64,000 bases of DNA from Paguma larvata (lineage: Eukaryota; Chordata; Mammalia; Carnivora; Viverridae), in NCBI GenBank assembly GCA_030068075.1, contig CM057826.1, positions 34,522,211-34,586,210 on the forward strand. The letters run 5' to 3'. The translations under genes and the position numbers were made by a program. Shown here one piece after another: positions 12,325 through 24,274 of the stretch (position 1 is its first letter; the number at the start of each line of letters is the position of its first letter). The notes under the pieces were generated by a model. The model made no database searches and was not told where the DNA came from. It saw only the letters and a list, made by a program, of their open reading frames with translations.

Positions 12325-12440
12325 TGCTGATGGCTAATATTTTTGAGTGCTAAGTATATGGCAGATGGGCTAAGCATTTTATAGATAGTGTTCATAAATC
12401 TTATAACAACCCAGTGGAGTGGGCATCATTGGGTGTTTTG
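12325..12440 (+). mobile_element. MIR SINE fragment
   Basis: 'gctaatatttttgagtgctaagtatatggcagatgggctaagcattttatagatag' followed by 'cataaatcttataacaacccagtggagtgggcatcatt' matches the 5' half of MIR. Confidence 0.55.
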
Positions 12441-14535
12441 AAACTTTGAAAAGAAAAATTCAAAATAATCAAAATGAAGTTCTATTTTCATAATATAGCA
12501 CATCTATTTTCTAAAAAATATGTTAATTTAAGAAAAAGCAACAGATTATTAAAGAATATTGTAATCATGGATTATATTATTTCTTTTAAAATGGCACTGG
12601 CTATATTATTATGTTAAGACTAATGCAAGAGGGCCCAAAGTCAAAGCTAATTAAAAATAGTCAATATATTAGAGTAAGAATAACATTAATTCTACTTTTG
12701 GGAAAAAGTAAGAAAATATCTAGCTAATTTGAGATATAATTAATATTAAAAATTTATAAAGTATGTAATTATGTAAAGTATGTAATTTATGTATTATAAA
12801 AGAAAATATATTAGTTTGGAAAAATCAAAAGAGACATGAAGTCAAAGACTAAAGCTTCAATGTTATCAAGACATTTTTACTCTTCTGATGTATCTCTTAC
12901 AGAACATAATTAGTCAATAAAATATACATTGTACTTCTAAAAGTTTTTTTAAGTTGATTCTTTTTTCTCTTTTTCTAATTTCCTCTGAAAAATCAATCAT
13001 CCCAATATGTAGTGATTTTTTAGTAAAAGATATTAAAAAAAAGATGAGATAGATCTGACTTTTTGGTAAATAAGTTTCAACAAAAACAACTAGAAATATC
13101 TACAATAAGATAATATATTTGTTTTCAAGAAAATAGTCCTTATTAATAACAAGGGCTAAATTTTACAAAATCATAAAAATCTGATAGACATTAAAGAATA
13201 AGAAGTCATTCATAACGACTCTTGGAGATAGGTTATGTGTTTAAAATCCATGAAAATAATAAAAGGTATTAAATGAGACTTTGGTAACTTGGAATCTATA
13301 ATCAAAATTCTCAATGCTATTTTCTTTTAACATTATTTAAAGAAGCATCAATTCAAATAAACATGCCAAGAAAAAAAAAAAGGTGTTAGAAATAAACTCA
13401 CCCAAACATAAAATTAATAATTTTTAACAGAGCTATTTTTTCTTCGGAAGCACATTTCCAAAAAAAAAAGAATACAAAAAACAAAACACAAAACAAAACT
13501 AAAAACCAGTCTGGAACAAATGAAATATTGACATGTTTACAAGGGAGTGTGTATTTAAGATTTGGGGTCTGCTCCACAGACACCCCCAGAAACCAAAATA
13601 TAGTTCTTGCTCCCCTGGAAATTTAATCCTACTGAAGATTTCATCATTTGTACATTTTATCTGGATTTCCTGAATTATTCCGTGAGTGCTAGCAGAAAAG
13701 AATTTGAGCTTCAGTTTTCTCTATATTTACAAATATTTAACATACACATATAAATACACGACTATAAGAATGTATAGATAGCACTTGTGTGCAATATGCT
13801 GTATGGCTTCTGTGAATGTCAGTGGAGAAGGCTCCTTATGGCACAGATCTGCCTATTCCCACAGTGTTACTTCACGTTGGCAGTAGACTACTCAGAGTCT
13901 CAGGGTTTGTCCAATCAGCTTTAACTAAGTCCAGCACACATAGCCAATGAAGAATTCATTACCTAAACCCAACAGACTATTTGAGACGCTACAGATGTTC
14001 TTCTTAGATCACACATCTGTCGCTCAAGACATAGAGAAAGACATACATTTTTACCACACCTGTGTTACTTGCTACATTTATTTATTTCATATGGGAGGCC
14101 AAGTGAACCCACTGAATTTTGATATAGGCCTATGTACAGAGGTCACAAATTACAATATAATAATAATGAAACAGCAATCATTTATTCATAAGCTAGTAAA
14201 AAAGAAGTGATTATGAATTAACAAGAGCTCCAAAAAAAAAGCACTCCATTCAACTTCCATTTGCCATGGCGAGTAACAGAATATATTTTGTTAACTGGTT
14301 TATGCTGGATAATTTTGGAATATTACACATGTAATAGTTCTAGGGAGCATCTAAGATTCACTGGGTTGTCACGCTATGCTCTCAGCAGCATTGATGGAGC
14401 CTTCGAAGGATGTGGTGGGAAGGAAGTCTGGGCTTCAGGGCCCCGCCACTATTTCAGACAGACCTCTATGCTTTTATTCACATGTTTATTTATTTGACGT
14501 AATGGTCTCCAGTTTTTGTTTGAATAAAGAATTCT
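12441..14535. other. AT-rich unclassified intronic DNA
   Basis: Long A/T-rich stretch with short direct repeats ('aagtatgtaatt' near 12760-12790) and A runs (13370-13382, 13460-13470). No gene or certain repeat. Confidence 0.45.
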
Positions 14536-14539
14536 AAGG

Positions 14540-14715
14540 CTAGCTACTAATTGTCCAACTTCCTCATGTTACAGACATGTTGAGGAGAGGCTACAGCATG
14601 TAATTCTTATTTACAAGATTAAATAGTGCAGTAAGGGAAAGCTTGAATTAGAACCCAGGGCCTCTAACTCTCTCTCTAGTACTGTCTGCTCTGCATAACG
14701 TTGCCTCCCTAATGT
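14540..14715 (+). mobile_element. MIR SINE fragment
   Basis: 'cctcatgttacagacatgttgaggagaggct', 'aagcttgaattagaacccagg', 'ctgtctgctctgcataacgttgcctcc' match the 3' half of MIR. Confidence 0.55.
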
Positions 14716-15384
14716 TAACACATCAAATATCCCTGCAGTTAGGCACATGTGAGTGTTGTCAGTCCAAACTGATGACAAGTCAGAACCACAGTATTTTAAA
14801 AAGAAATGTGGTTCTAGTGCCAGCTTAACTACCAGTTGGTAATTACACCAATGAATGTATTTTTGAGTATATGCATTGGGGTAATAACTTAATGCATATG
14901 AAAATTTTAGAAACAAATGAAATATACTCAAACCACACAGGAGAACGAGCTCCACTCTATTGTGTCTTCATCAACATGAATAAATGTAAATTTTCTGTCA
15001 ACGTGATTACAAAACGGAAGTTCTGAAAATGGTTTTACTTAATATATTTAAATTTCTTCTTTACAAACAAATAATTTGCTTAGAAATACTTTCTTCAAAG
15101 ATAATGAAAAGGAAACTTTCATTCTGGTTCCCACCAATAACCAAAATTCTAAATCTATATGTTTGAATAAAGACATTTTATTATTTCAAAGAATGTATTT
15201 TCCTAACATCCTCCATTCATATTTATGGTATGCACATGACAAAGGTGTCACGTTATGCTTTTAACCCAGGAAACAACTTTGAAACTTGAGTATATCAAAG
15301 TGAATAATAATCTCCAATTGAGGTATGCTCTCAGGAGAGAAGAAAACGGCTTAGAATCTTCTCTGGCTAGGTTGATAAAAAAAT
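14716..15384. other. Unclassified intronic DNA
   Basis: No gene or recognisable repeat. The 114-codon minus-strand open frame at 14611-14955 overlaps the MIR and is not coding. Confidence 0.45.
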
Positions 15385-15870
15385 AATAATGCCAAGTGCA
15401 TTAATTATGTATTGATGTGTGACAATTTACACTAAAACATAGCAGCTTAAAGCAACAAATATTTATTATCTCAAACAGTCTCTGAGAATCAGGGAGTAGC
15501 TGAGTTGGGTGCCTCTGGCTCAGAATCTCTCATGAGAAGGTCAGTCCAGAAGTCAGTCAGGGACGTGTCAACTGAAGGATGGAGGATCCGCTCTCAGCTA
15601 CTCCAATGTCTCCTGACAGGAGACTTCAGTGCCTTCCACTGGGCAGCTGACACATGACAGCTGGCTCTCCACCTGTGCCAAGTGATCCCAGAAAGATGGA
15701 GCGGAGGAGAACCCAAGATAGAAGGTGCGCTGCCGCCATATTTTATTGGTAGCAGACAGCAATCCTGGGAGCGTGGAACGGGATTACATAGGGTGCGAAT
15801 ACCAGGAGGCAAGATCATCATGGGCTGGCTGGCTACCAGCCAGATGAAAAAATAATGTGCTGACACATCC
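15385..15870 (+). repeat. Old interspersed repeat, family not named (second copy)
   Basis: Starts around 'tgtgtgacaatttacactaaaacatagcagcttaaagcaacaaatatttattatctc', continues with 'ctctggctcagaatctctcatgag' and 'ggatggaggatccgctctcagctactcc', and ends near 'gggtgcgaataccaggaggcaagatcatcatgggctg'. It is longer and better kept than the copy at 10135. A MaLR LTR follows within 70 bp. Confidence 0.6.
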
Positions 15871-15938
15871 AATTTTGCTCACCTATAAGACGTGCCGGGC
15901 TGGGGTTAAACTGGAAAGAAGAGTTAAAATAAGTGAGA

Positions 15939-16292
15939 TGCATGGGCTGAATTGTGTTCTCCTCTCCTCCCCCTTCCACCCAAATTCATATGGTGAAGCC
16001 CCAACACCCAGTGTAATCATATTTGGAGACAGAAGCTTTGAGAGGATATTAGGTCTAGATGAGGTCACGAGGGTGGGATCCTAATGAGGGGATTAGTCTG
16101 AGATCCGAGAGCGTGCTCTCCACCAAGTGAGGATACAGTGAGAAAATAACTTTCTGCAAGCCAGGGAGAGCGCTCTCACCAGCAACCAAATTGATCTTGG
16201 ATTCCAGCCTTAAGAATTGTGAGAAATAAGTATCTGATGTTTAAGCCACCCAGTCTGTAGTATTTTTTTAATGGTAGCCTGAGCTAAGACAC
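15939..16292 (+). mobile_element. MaLR-type LTR (MLT1/MST group)
   Basis: The LTR order is clear: 'gggctgaattgtgttctcc', 'attcatatggtgaagccccaacacccagtgtaatcatatttggaga', 'gatgaggtcacgagggtgggatcctaat', 'caccaagtgaggatacagtgagaa', 'ttgatcttggattccagcc', 'gaattgtgagaaataa', 'tgtttaagccacccagtctgtagtat'. No internal MaLR sequence is attached, so it is probably a solo LTR. Confidence 0.82.
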
Positions 16293-16339
16293 TAAAGTCC
16301 CAGACGTTGAGACAGAATGGCCAAGTCATTAAAGAGCTT

Positions 16340-16500
16340 TTGAGGCTTGGCTTTAGACATACCTGAGTTAAATCTCAGCTCTGCCATGCGTAGTGGTGAT
16401 ATTAACAACTCAGAGCTCTGGTTTCCTCACTTTCTTCACTAATTGGGGTTAGCAATGTGCACTCAGGGTTGGTGAAGATTAAACAGGGCAGTGTGCTCCT
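16340..16500 (-). mobile_element. MIR SINE remnant
   Basis: Reverse-complement MIR: 'ggctttagacatacctgagttaaatctcagctctgcca', 'ctctggtttcctcactttcttc', 'ggtgaagattaaacagggcagtgtgc'. Confidence 0.65.
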
Positions 16501-17850
16501 AACATACAGAGAACATAATTACTAAGTAAAGGACCAAGTAGAAAGAGGCATACTCCCTTTAATTTGGCATATAACAGTGGCTAATATGTTTCTTCTAGCC
16601 CTACCAACAGAAAGAATATGCATTTAAATTATGTCTGTCTTCATAGCAACCACTGTGAAAATAATTATACACAGCTATCAAATGTCTAATATGACAGCAA
16701 TCACATGAAAGAATTCTGTAATATTCTAAATACTCCTCAGGCTCCATGAACAAAAGATATATTTAAATTGATAATCCGTGTGTATTCTAATGCTATAATT
16801 ATATTTTAATAATACACACTCTCCATTTAATAAATTATTTTATATTTTCAACGCTCATCAAAATTTCACCAGAAGATCACAAAGAAATATTTTCCTTACG
16901 AGTTTAAACATGTTTCTCTTCAGAAAAGTAGCAGGTGAAGGAGTGAAGAGAGAAAAACCAAAAGGAAGCCTGAATGTATATTTTTTCTTAAACTGAATTA
17001 TAATAGATAATTCAAATAAATTCCTCTCTAACACAATCCCATATTCATATCAAAGTGGCTATCATGCACAGTGATAAAATCAAATTTTAGATAAGAAAAA
17101 TATATCATCAGGGAAGTGTCACAAACCAAATGATACCTCAGTCATCAAGTTAACTGCATAGAGTGATTTAATATTTTCTAATAAAGGTTTTTTTCTAGCA
17201 AAAGAAAAGAAATGATAATAAGTAAAAATTGGACATATTGTAAACATGTTATCTTTTGCTTTTCTAGAGGGAAATGAGTCAAATTCAAATCTCCCCTTGT
17301 ATTTGAACAGAGTTCTGTTTTGTTTCCATGAAGTTATTTCAGGACCCTTGCATCACTATATAAGTAGAGAAAGGTAAAGCAAATGGCTCATAGAGACATG
17401 GAAGATTCTCTCTAGGGCGAAAAGAAAATGGCCAGTCAACCAACAAGACATTATTTTTATAATTGTAGCAGCCATTTTACACGGATTCCTCATGATTTCA
17501 TTTGATATAAAGGCAAGCACACAGAGTACTTTTAACAAAGACTTCCAGGAAGTAGTGATATTAAAAGAGATTAAAGGAAAGGTAAAATGAAAAATCGAGT
17601 ATTTGACATCGTTATATATACTGACAAGGAATCAGCTTCAACTTGGAAAAGATGTTGAGAACCTTTCAAATAATTAAGACAGAAACATAAATTACAGAGC
17701 TCAAGCATCACTAAATGTCTGAGGTTGCTAGAAATCAAACATTGGTTTTGGTTTCTCCTCACTGAACATGATACTTGAGATAATCAAGCTTACCCTCGAT
17801 TATTTCTTCTATAGTAAGAAATTCAATTAAAATGTAGAACTCCCAGGACA
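16501..17850. other. Unclassified intronic DNA
   Basis: AT-rich; no gene or named repeat seen. Confidence 0.45.
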
Positions 17851-17854
17851 GGAT

Positions 17855-17935
17855 AATCGTACCTACAACAGTGCTTGGCACAGAGAGGACAATCAGTAAA
17901 TACTTGCTGACTGACTGACATAATGAAAGAATGAA
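17855..17935 (-). mobile_element. MIR or L2 fragment
   Basis: 'cctacaacagtgcttggcacagagaggacaatcagtaaatacttgctgactgactga' matches the shared MIR/L2 end. It is too short to decide between them. Confidence 0.45.
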
Positions 17936-18039
17936 TCTAACTAAATCATCTCCCTTTAGAGGACTATGAAGTCTGCTTAATATTTTTATCTAATTAATTT
18001 CTCAGCCATTCCTACCTTTAAGAACAAATAAAGTCAGGG

Positions 18040-18440
18040 AATATGTCACGTGTGTTTGCAAGTCAGTCTGGACTACTTATGTAGGCCGCTGTGCGTACTT
18101 TCTCTCCCCAGGTGGCAGGAGGCCGCTGCCCCATTGCTGGACCAAACTTGCTTGCTGCTGTGAGTTCAGGTCAAACTCACTTGCTGTTGTGCATTGCTCT
18201 GCCGGGCTGCCTTGAGCTTTCATGGCACAGAGTCGACCTCTGTGCGACTCTGGACGCCCACACTTGTCCCAAACCACTTGCTTGTCAACTTAGACGTGTG
18301 CTCACTTCACTGCCCCTCGGCGCCTGGTGCTGTAGCTTTTTCTGTGAAATAGAAAAACAGGACTTTCTTCTCTGTGCTTCGTCCTTGTGGGGTTCTCAGA
18401 GCACAGGCAATTGGGTCTCACTTAGCTCTCCGTTTTAGAA
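18040..18440. other. Locally GC-rich segment, unidentified
   Basis: This stretch is markedly richer in G, C and CpG ('ccgctgtgcg', 'gtcgacc', 'cctcggcgcc') than its surroundings. A 115-codon plus-strand frame at 18091-18438 covers it but shows no familiar domain and overlaps other open frames. It may be an unnamed repeat or a conserved non-coding element. Confidence 0.4.
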
Positions 18441-18469
18441 AGAATAACCCCCCAAATCTTCCCGCTTTT

Positions 18470-18860
18470 CACAAGAACCTTTGCAATTCGACTGGCCCCA
18501 AGTATCTTTCCAACATCATTTTTGAACTCCTCCCTCACTCTACGCCAGCCGTAGGAGTCAGCTCTGCACCCATTGTGTCTTCCTCCTGGAATACTGGCCC
18601 TCCAGGTATTTGTGCAACTCATCACTTCGGTTCCTTGAGTCCTCTGCCTGAATGTCATCTTTCAGGGATGCATCTAAGAACTGTTCCATCTTAAATAGAT
18701 CTGCTTGACACAGGCCACTGCATTCTGTTCTCTCGCTTTTGATTTCTTAATAGGATTTGTGCTACTTGGCATTATACTTTAAAGCTCTTTATTTTGTTTA
18801 TTTTCTATTCTCCTGGGAAAAATAGACAACCATGAGGGCAATGCTTTGTTTTATTATCAG
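18470..18860 (+). mobile_element. L2 LINE 3' fragment
   Basis: Degraded plus-strand L2 pattern: 'tgtcttcctcctggaatactggccc', 'aactcatcacttcggttccttgagtcctctgcctgaatgtcatc', then 'aaaaatagacaaccatgagggcaatgctttg'. Confidence 0.5.
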
Positions 18861-21800
18861 TATTTTCCCACTAGATCATTGGTTATAAAAATAAAGAGAT
18901 AGGTAGATAGACAATAGGTAAAAAAAAAAAAATAGGTGATAGATTAATGTCACTAAAGCATTCTAATCTCATTTGAATAAGTGGATGCAAATTGATCTTT
19001 TGGTATGGGAAAGCGAGTGTTAAACCTAATTGCATATAGGATATTTTCCCAAATCTTTTTTCAGTCCAGCTTGAAAGACTTTTACATTGCTCACAACTGC
19101 CTTAAAACAGCCTTTACATACTTAAAACTGAAGACCACTTTTCTCATGTTAAATTTAGAATGCTGGATATATTTTTTATTTAATCACTGATAAGGGGGAT
19201 GACATATACCCGAAAATTAAACCCTTCTTTATTTGGGATCAAATAGAGCTTAGAATCAAAAGCTTGAATTCCAGGTCCCCCAAGTCATGAAACTGTTTAC
19301 TAAAGCTCCAGATCTTGATTTATTAATTAATGGATTGCTCATCAGATACTTCTCAGCAGAAGGCAACATGAGGAAGACAAGGGGTATTAATTTTGAGAAA
19401 ATTCTTCTCAACAGATTCTGCTTGGTGAATTTTTGTTGTTTTTCAATAACATCATAACTGCGAGTGCATTATTTTTTTTTTTTGTCTCGTAATGACAAAA
19501 ATTCTCCTGGATAATATTGAATTAACTTGTCTGTCTTGTCTTTTTTATTTTATCCATAAATTTTATCTAGCCCATTTCTTTCAATCATAGCTGTCTGATA
19601 ATTTATTATATTATCGAAACGAATTGTCAAACCAGTTAGATTCATGTAAAAAGAAAGCTAAATTATTATGGAACCAGTCTGATAAGTCCAGGATGAGCTG
19701 CTAATGCGGACAAAGTCCCTCTCTCCCATCTTCCTCATGTGGCTTTAACAGTAATTGATTTTTCCCTTCTTGTAAATGGAATAGAAAGGAAAAAATCTGT
19801 CAGAGTCTGGGCCTGAAGCAGTTGATGCATATAGTGGCAAAGCAATAGGGGGTGTCACCCTACTAACTGTGTGATTGATTTGAGAAGTTGGACACTGATG
19901 GCCTGCTGACTCGAAATCGGCTTGCTGAAGGTTTATTTTTGGAACACACACTATTTTAAAAAATATTTTTGGAACACACACTATTTTAAAAAATAATAAT
20001 TATGTAAAATAATGTATAAGTATATATAATTAAATATTATATAATGTTTCTCTTTCAACAAAACTTGACATTTCCCATAAAAATCTTAATATTTAGCTTT
20101 CCTTGATAACTAACTCTGGACATCATGGGAATAAATTTCCACATGGCAATTACCAGCTGAAATTGAGAAGTAGCTGTGCCCCTTAGATAGAATAAGTCTT
20201 ATCCAGTTCACCAGAAGCAAGAGACTGTTTTTTGTCTTATATGTGGTCGAACTCACACATCTATATCACTGAACTGGCTCCTGTAGGCCTTTAAGTGTTC
20301 TTTCCATTTTAAAGTCTGTTTGGTCAGGTCAATGTTTGGGTAATGCGCTTTAATGGAACTGACTGCATTTTCTTATTTATTTACTTTTCAAAACGTATTT
20401 AACTTGATACTCTCAAGTTGCCACGTGCTTCTTATAGAATGTTTTATGTACAGTAAAATTTATACAGTAAATAGTATTTTTAGAGAACAAAATTTCCTCA
20501 TTATTCTTGCTGAGTTAGTTGACCCTTATAGTAGTTGGGAATTATTATTTTCAAAAGTTGGTGAAATACTTTTCTTTCCTGTCATGTTAAATGGAATCTT
20601 ATAAACTATATTAAAGTACTATTTGGTAATTGAGATTTTAGGAGCCACCATTACATATTCAACTGTAGTAAGCTAAAAAGAGGCACAGAATAGAGCACTG
20701 GATTGGGCTGGCCCAGTATTAATCCATAGTCAAGAATTATGTTTTAGAATACATTTCAGACATTTTTCCCACTTCCTTTGCCATTGAATTCTGCAATTTT
20801 TGGGAAATGAGTGAAGAAAATGAGCTATTTAAAGGCTTTGTATAGTCGTTTTATTAATATTAATGAGAGGCATTACAGGTGTTCAGTTGATTGGTTGTTT
20901 ATTTCATATAGACTTAACACCTTCCTCCAAGGTTTGCTCTGGATCCTCTAATGAAATGTAATTTCACAAATGAAAGATTCATAGAGAAAGAGAATGCGTT
21001 AACTTATGATCTGTTATCTCTCTTATTTAAATAAAAGGTTTGCATTTTTTTCGAAGCTCTCATTCAAGTTCCCAGAATTTGGCTGCAATTAAAATAATCA
21101 GTAATGAAACAATCATAGAGCTGCCATTATTTTTGTTGAAGCCAATTGAGAAATCTACAACTTCAAACTTTCTGCAAGTTAAACAGTAAGTCAGTCTTTT
21201 TCTCTGAGCTCCAAATGGAACTGGCAAATGCCTAATCTAGAAGGATATTTTTGTTATAATTTTAAATATTTTCTTATTACTACCACTATTAATAAAAAAT
21301 GGAACAAATATTTATAAGACAGATGTTAATAGTCTGTGAAATGAGAGCCACATCTAAGATTTTCAATCAGGTTGTTCATTAGTGATCTATCATAATGAGT
21401 GATATTAATTTATGAACTAAATTCAGCTACACAATAAGAGACGCACCACAAGAAAAACACTTTGAAAAGCAAATAGCCTTTTCTGTACTTAATTGAAAAG
21501 ATTAAGTGTAAAAATAATAAAAAATCTTATGCAGTTTGGCATACTCCCTTTCTCTCTATTACCCTCTTGTAGGTTTTACCATATATAGGTGTGCTTAAAG
21601 CTTTCTTAATACCGAATACTCTGTTAAATAATCGAGTTATTTGAGAAAGGTGGTTGTTGAAAAACAAAGTTAATTATTGATGTGTCACAATGTCCTTTAT
21701 TTATCTCACATACAAATTAATTTATAAATGGATCTAAATTAGTTTTAAAAGCACCATTTCAGGAATAAAAGTACATAACCGGTGAGCACTTACATTTCAA

Positions 21801-22670
21801 AGAGATAATTAGGTATCTTCTAGTCAAAAAGAAAATTGCCTGTAGAATTAAAAGATCTTAGAATCTGATGCCCAGAATTAAACTGAATGTTTTTCTTATA
21901 AAATATGGTTGGTTAGAATTTTCTATTTCCTTAACACGGGCAGAATCTCAACTCAATATATGGACATCACGGTCACCGAAACCCTGTGTGTTGTTCACAT
22001 CCTTACCTGAGCTATGTTTGAGTCTTGTACCTGTCTTTTCATCTTAATATGAGACCTTATGTCTTGAAAACTTCATTCTGTTAGACTCAGTTCATCCTCT
22101 TACACAATGAGATCTTCTTGAATATGAATCTATAACTCATCATATTAGCCATTTTGTTTTTGCTTTGTGTTAGCTGCACCTTTGATGGCTTTGGCTAGGT
22201 TATTATCAGTAAGTTGAAAAGACCACGGATCATTCTAATAATGCTGAAAAAACATCATATCCTACAGACGTCCACTGAACATCTTCTATGTTGATATCAA
22301 TCAATCTGCATTTTGGGGTGTGGGCGCAGAAAACAATCAGTTATTAACCCACTCAATTCTATTCTCTGTTAGTCCAAATATTTAATTATAAAATATTGAA
22401 AAGAACCTTGCAGAAAGCCTGGTATGAAGGGCATGTACCAGCGTAACTATCGTTCATCTCACAAAGGACATAGTGGACTGGTATGTACTTAGCATAGTTT
22501 TCAACACATTTTCAACAAGTCTGTTTTCACCCCCCATGATATATTCTATATGAAAGATGAAAAAAGATAAAAAGGCTGATCTGGTATGACTTGCTTTCAT
22601 TAAACCAGTGCTTGCTCTGACCAAACACTGTCTTTGGTTGATGCTAACAAATAATTTCTTTTATAACTTG
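18861..22670. other. Unclassified AT-rich intronic DNA
   Basis: No gene or confidently named repeat, apart from a 30-bp tandem duplication at 19935-19994. The final part (about 22555-22640) faintly resembles an ancient CR1/L3-like tail, but not enough to call. Confidence 0.4.
19935..19994 (+). repeat. 30-bp exact tandem duplication
   Basis: The unit beginning 'atttttggaacacacac' and ending 'ttttaaaaaat' is present twice without mismatch (19935-19964, 19965-19994). Confidence 0.95.
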
Positions 22671-23152
22671 GTGCATGTTGTAGGTTAACAAACCTGAGTC
22701 AATAATGAAAAACCATTACCCAGCTGTTTTGGCTTCTGTAAATTGCTTTGCGAATGCATCTCCCCATTCAATGTTTTGACTAACTGCGTGGTAATCGCTA
22801 AAACATTGAGATAAAAGCCTATGCAGTTCCCTGTTAGAGTTACCAGAAGGGGTTAACTGCCAGTCTCACTCCTGTAACTTCGCCTGCTTGCTAAATAGTT
22901 AACTTAGATTACAGTGAGCTCTCACCCTACTGTTTTGAGCTGATCAAAGGAAGGCCAAAGTGCAAGAAGTCTCATAACTGCTGTCCCGCGGTATCTGGAG
23001 TGTCTAATTGGTCATTTCAAAGCTCACTTAAGACAAAGAACCTTGAAGCAATAGGCCCCGCCAATGGTAACGTCTATGTAATTGGCTACCAAGGGATGTT
23101 GTAAATTATAATTGGTTAACTCATTTATGATGTACCCTAACTTGCTAAAATC

Positions 23153-23160
23153 CATATAAG
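23153..23160 (+). promoter_or_regulatory. TATA-like element of the solo LTR
   Basis: 'catataag' lies 79 bp before the AATAAA signal, the spacing expected for a short R region in class I LTRs. CCAAT and inverted CCAAT (ATTGG) motifs lie 70-100 bp upstream. Whether it is active is unknown; it would transcribe antisense to HCN1. Confidence 0.55.
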
Positions 23161-23238
23161 CCCACTACTGCCTTTGTTTGGGGCCATTCTCTGCATTTTC
23201 TCCTTAACATCAGGAGATCAGGTTTGGCCTGGCCGTAA

Positions 23239-23244
23239 AATAAA
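23239..23244 (+). terminator. Polyadenylation signal of the solo LTR
   Basis: AATAAA in 'ccgtaaaataaaacc', followed by T/C-rich 'cttgcctcgcttctagcttc'. Confidence 0.6.
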
Positions 23245-23340
23245 ACCTTGCCTCGCTTCTAGCTTCTACTCGGTGCCTGGTGGTCTTTTTAACAGCAACC
23301 TGTTTCAGTGCAGAGTCTTGCTTGGAATTGACATCAAACA

Positions 23341-23578
23341 GAGGTGCCTGGTGGCTCAGTTGGTTGAGCATCCGACTTTGGCTCAGGTCATGATTCACAG
23401 TCTGTGGATTCAAGCCCTGCATCGGGGTCTGTGCTGATGCTGACAGCTCAGAGCCTGGAGCCTCCTTTGGGTTCTGTGTCTCCCTTTCTCTCTCTGTTCC
23501 TCCCCCACTAGTGGTCTTTCTCTCACTCTCTTTCTCTCCCTCTCAAAAATAAATAAACATTAAAATTTTTTTAAAATA
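23341..23578 (+). mobile_element. CAN-SINE next to the solo LTR
   Basis: Near full length, with a small duplicated 'tgctgatgctgacagctc' stretch, an extended TC-rich region and an 'aaataaataaacattaaaa' tail. Target duplication 'acatcaaa' at 23331-23338 and 23579-23586. Confidence 0.94.
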
Positions 23579-23586
23579 ACATCAAA

Positions 23587-24270
23587 TATATCAGGTTGCA
23601 ATTTGCAGCACCTTTCTTCATTTTCTCATTGTAAATCCAAACATATAAAGCATGGACAATCAGTTCTTTCCCCATTTGCAAAGACCCTATGCAATCAGTC
23701 CATCATATCTTCTTCAAGATATCACCATTTTAAGGTACAATGGGCATGGGCCAGGGGATTGAGCTCATTTAAAGTACCAAAGTACTGACACTGAGTGCAA
23801 TTTGCCTGGAGTTTATTACAGTCTACTCAGTTTAAAATATTCTGCCTTCACAGAAGATGCTATTAAATGAGACTGAAAATACTCCACTTATATTTTGTCA
23901 TTAATTATTATGCCATGGATCCCAAGTGAAGGGTCTATGCATTTCCTGGTCTTTGTTCCAACTATTACTAAATGCCATTAATGTTTCTTTCATTCTAAAT
24001 GTTATACATAGCTACTCTAATGGGTTGAAACCATTTTCTCCAGTATTCTGTAGGAGGTGGAAAAGCAAAGCAAAGTTACATTCAAATTCTGTTGATTTCT
24101 TTAGCGAGGCTTATGCATTATAAACTTTTTCTTTCTATGCCTTTTAATATTTCTAGGTGTATGGTATATCTGCTTCTACTTCAAGCTACATCAAATTATT
24201 TTTAAATGGGAGAATTATGCACAAATTTATAGACAAAACTCAATTTTAGCTTATACATAACTGCAACTAT
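23587..24270. other. Unclassified intronic DNA
   Basis: No gene or named repeat seen. Confidence 0.45.
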
Positions 24271-24274
24271 TAGT

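Larger units (their letters stand above)
22676..23307 (+). mobile_element. Solo LTR of a class I (gammaretrovirus-like) ERV
   Basis: A 632-bp block starts TGTTGTAGGTT and ends AACCTGTTTCA, bounded by a 5-bp direct repeat 'gtgca' (22671-22675 and 23308-23312). The ends are imperfect inverted repeats sharing AGGTT/AACCT. Inside, in retroviral order, are CCAAT-type motifs (about 23060-23086), a TATA-like 'catataag' (23153-23160), the polyadenylation signal AATAAA (23239-23244) and a short U5. No gag, pol or env sequence adjoins, so this is a solo LTR left by recombination between two LTRs. A SINE inserted 33 bp downstream. The exact family is not identified. Confidence 0.82.

Noticed and set aside
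14611..14955. 114-codon minus-strand frame
   Set aside because: It overlaps a MIR remnant and has no recognisable similarity.
22676..23307. Full endogenous retrovirus around the LTR
   Set aside because: No gag, pol or env-like frame and no second LTR lie within the neighbouring sequence.
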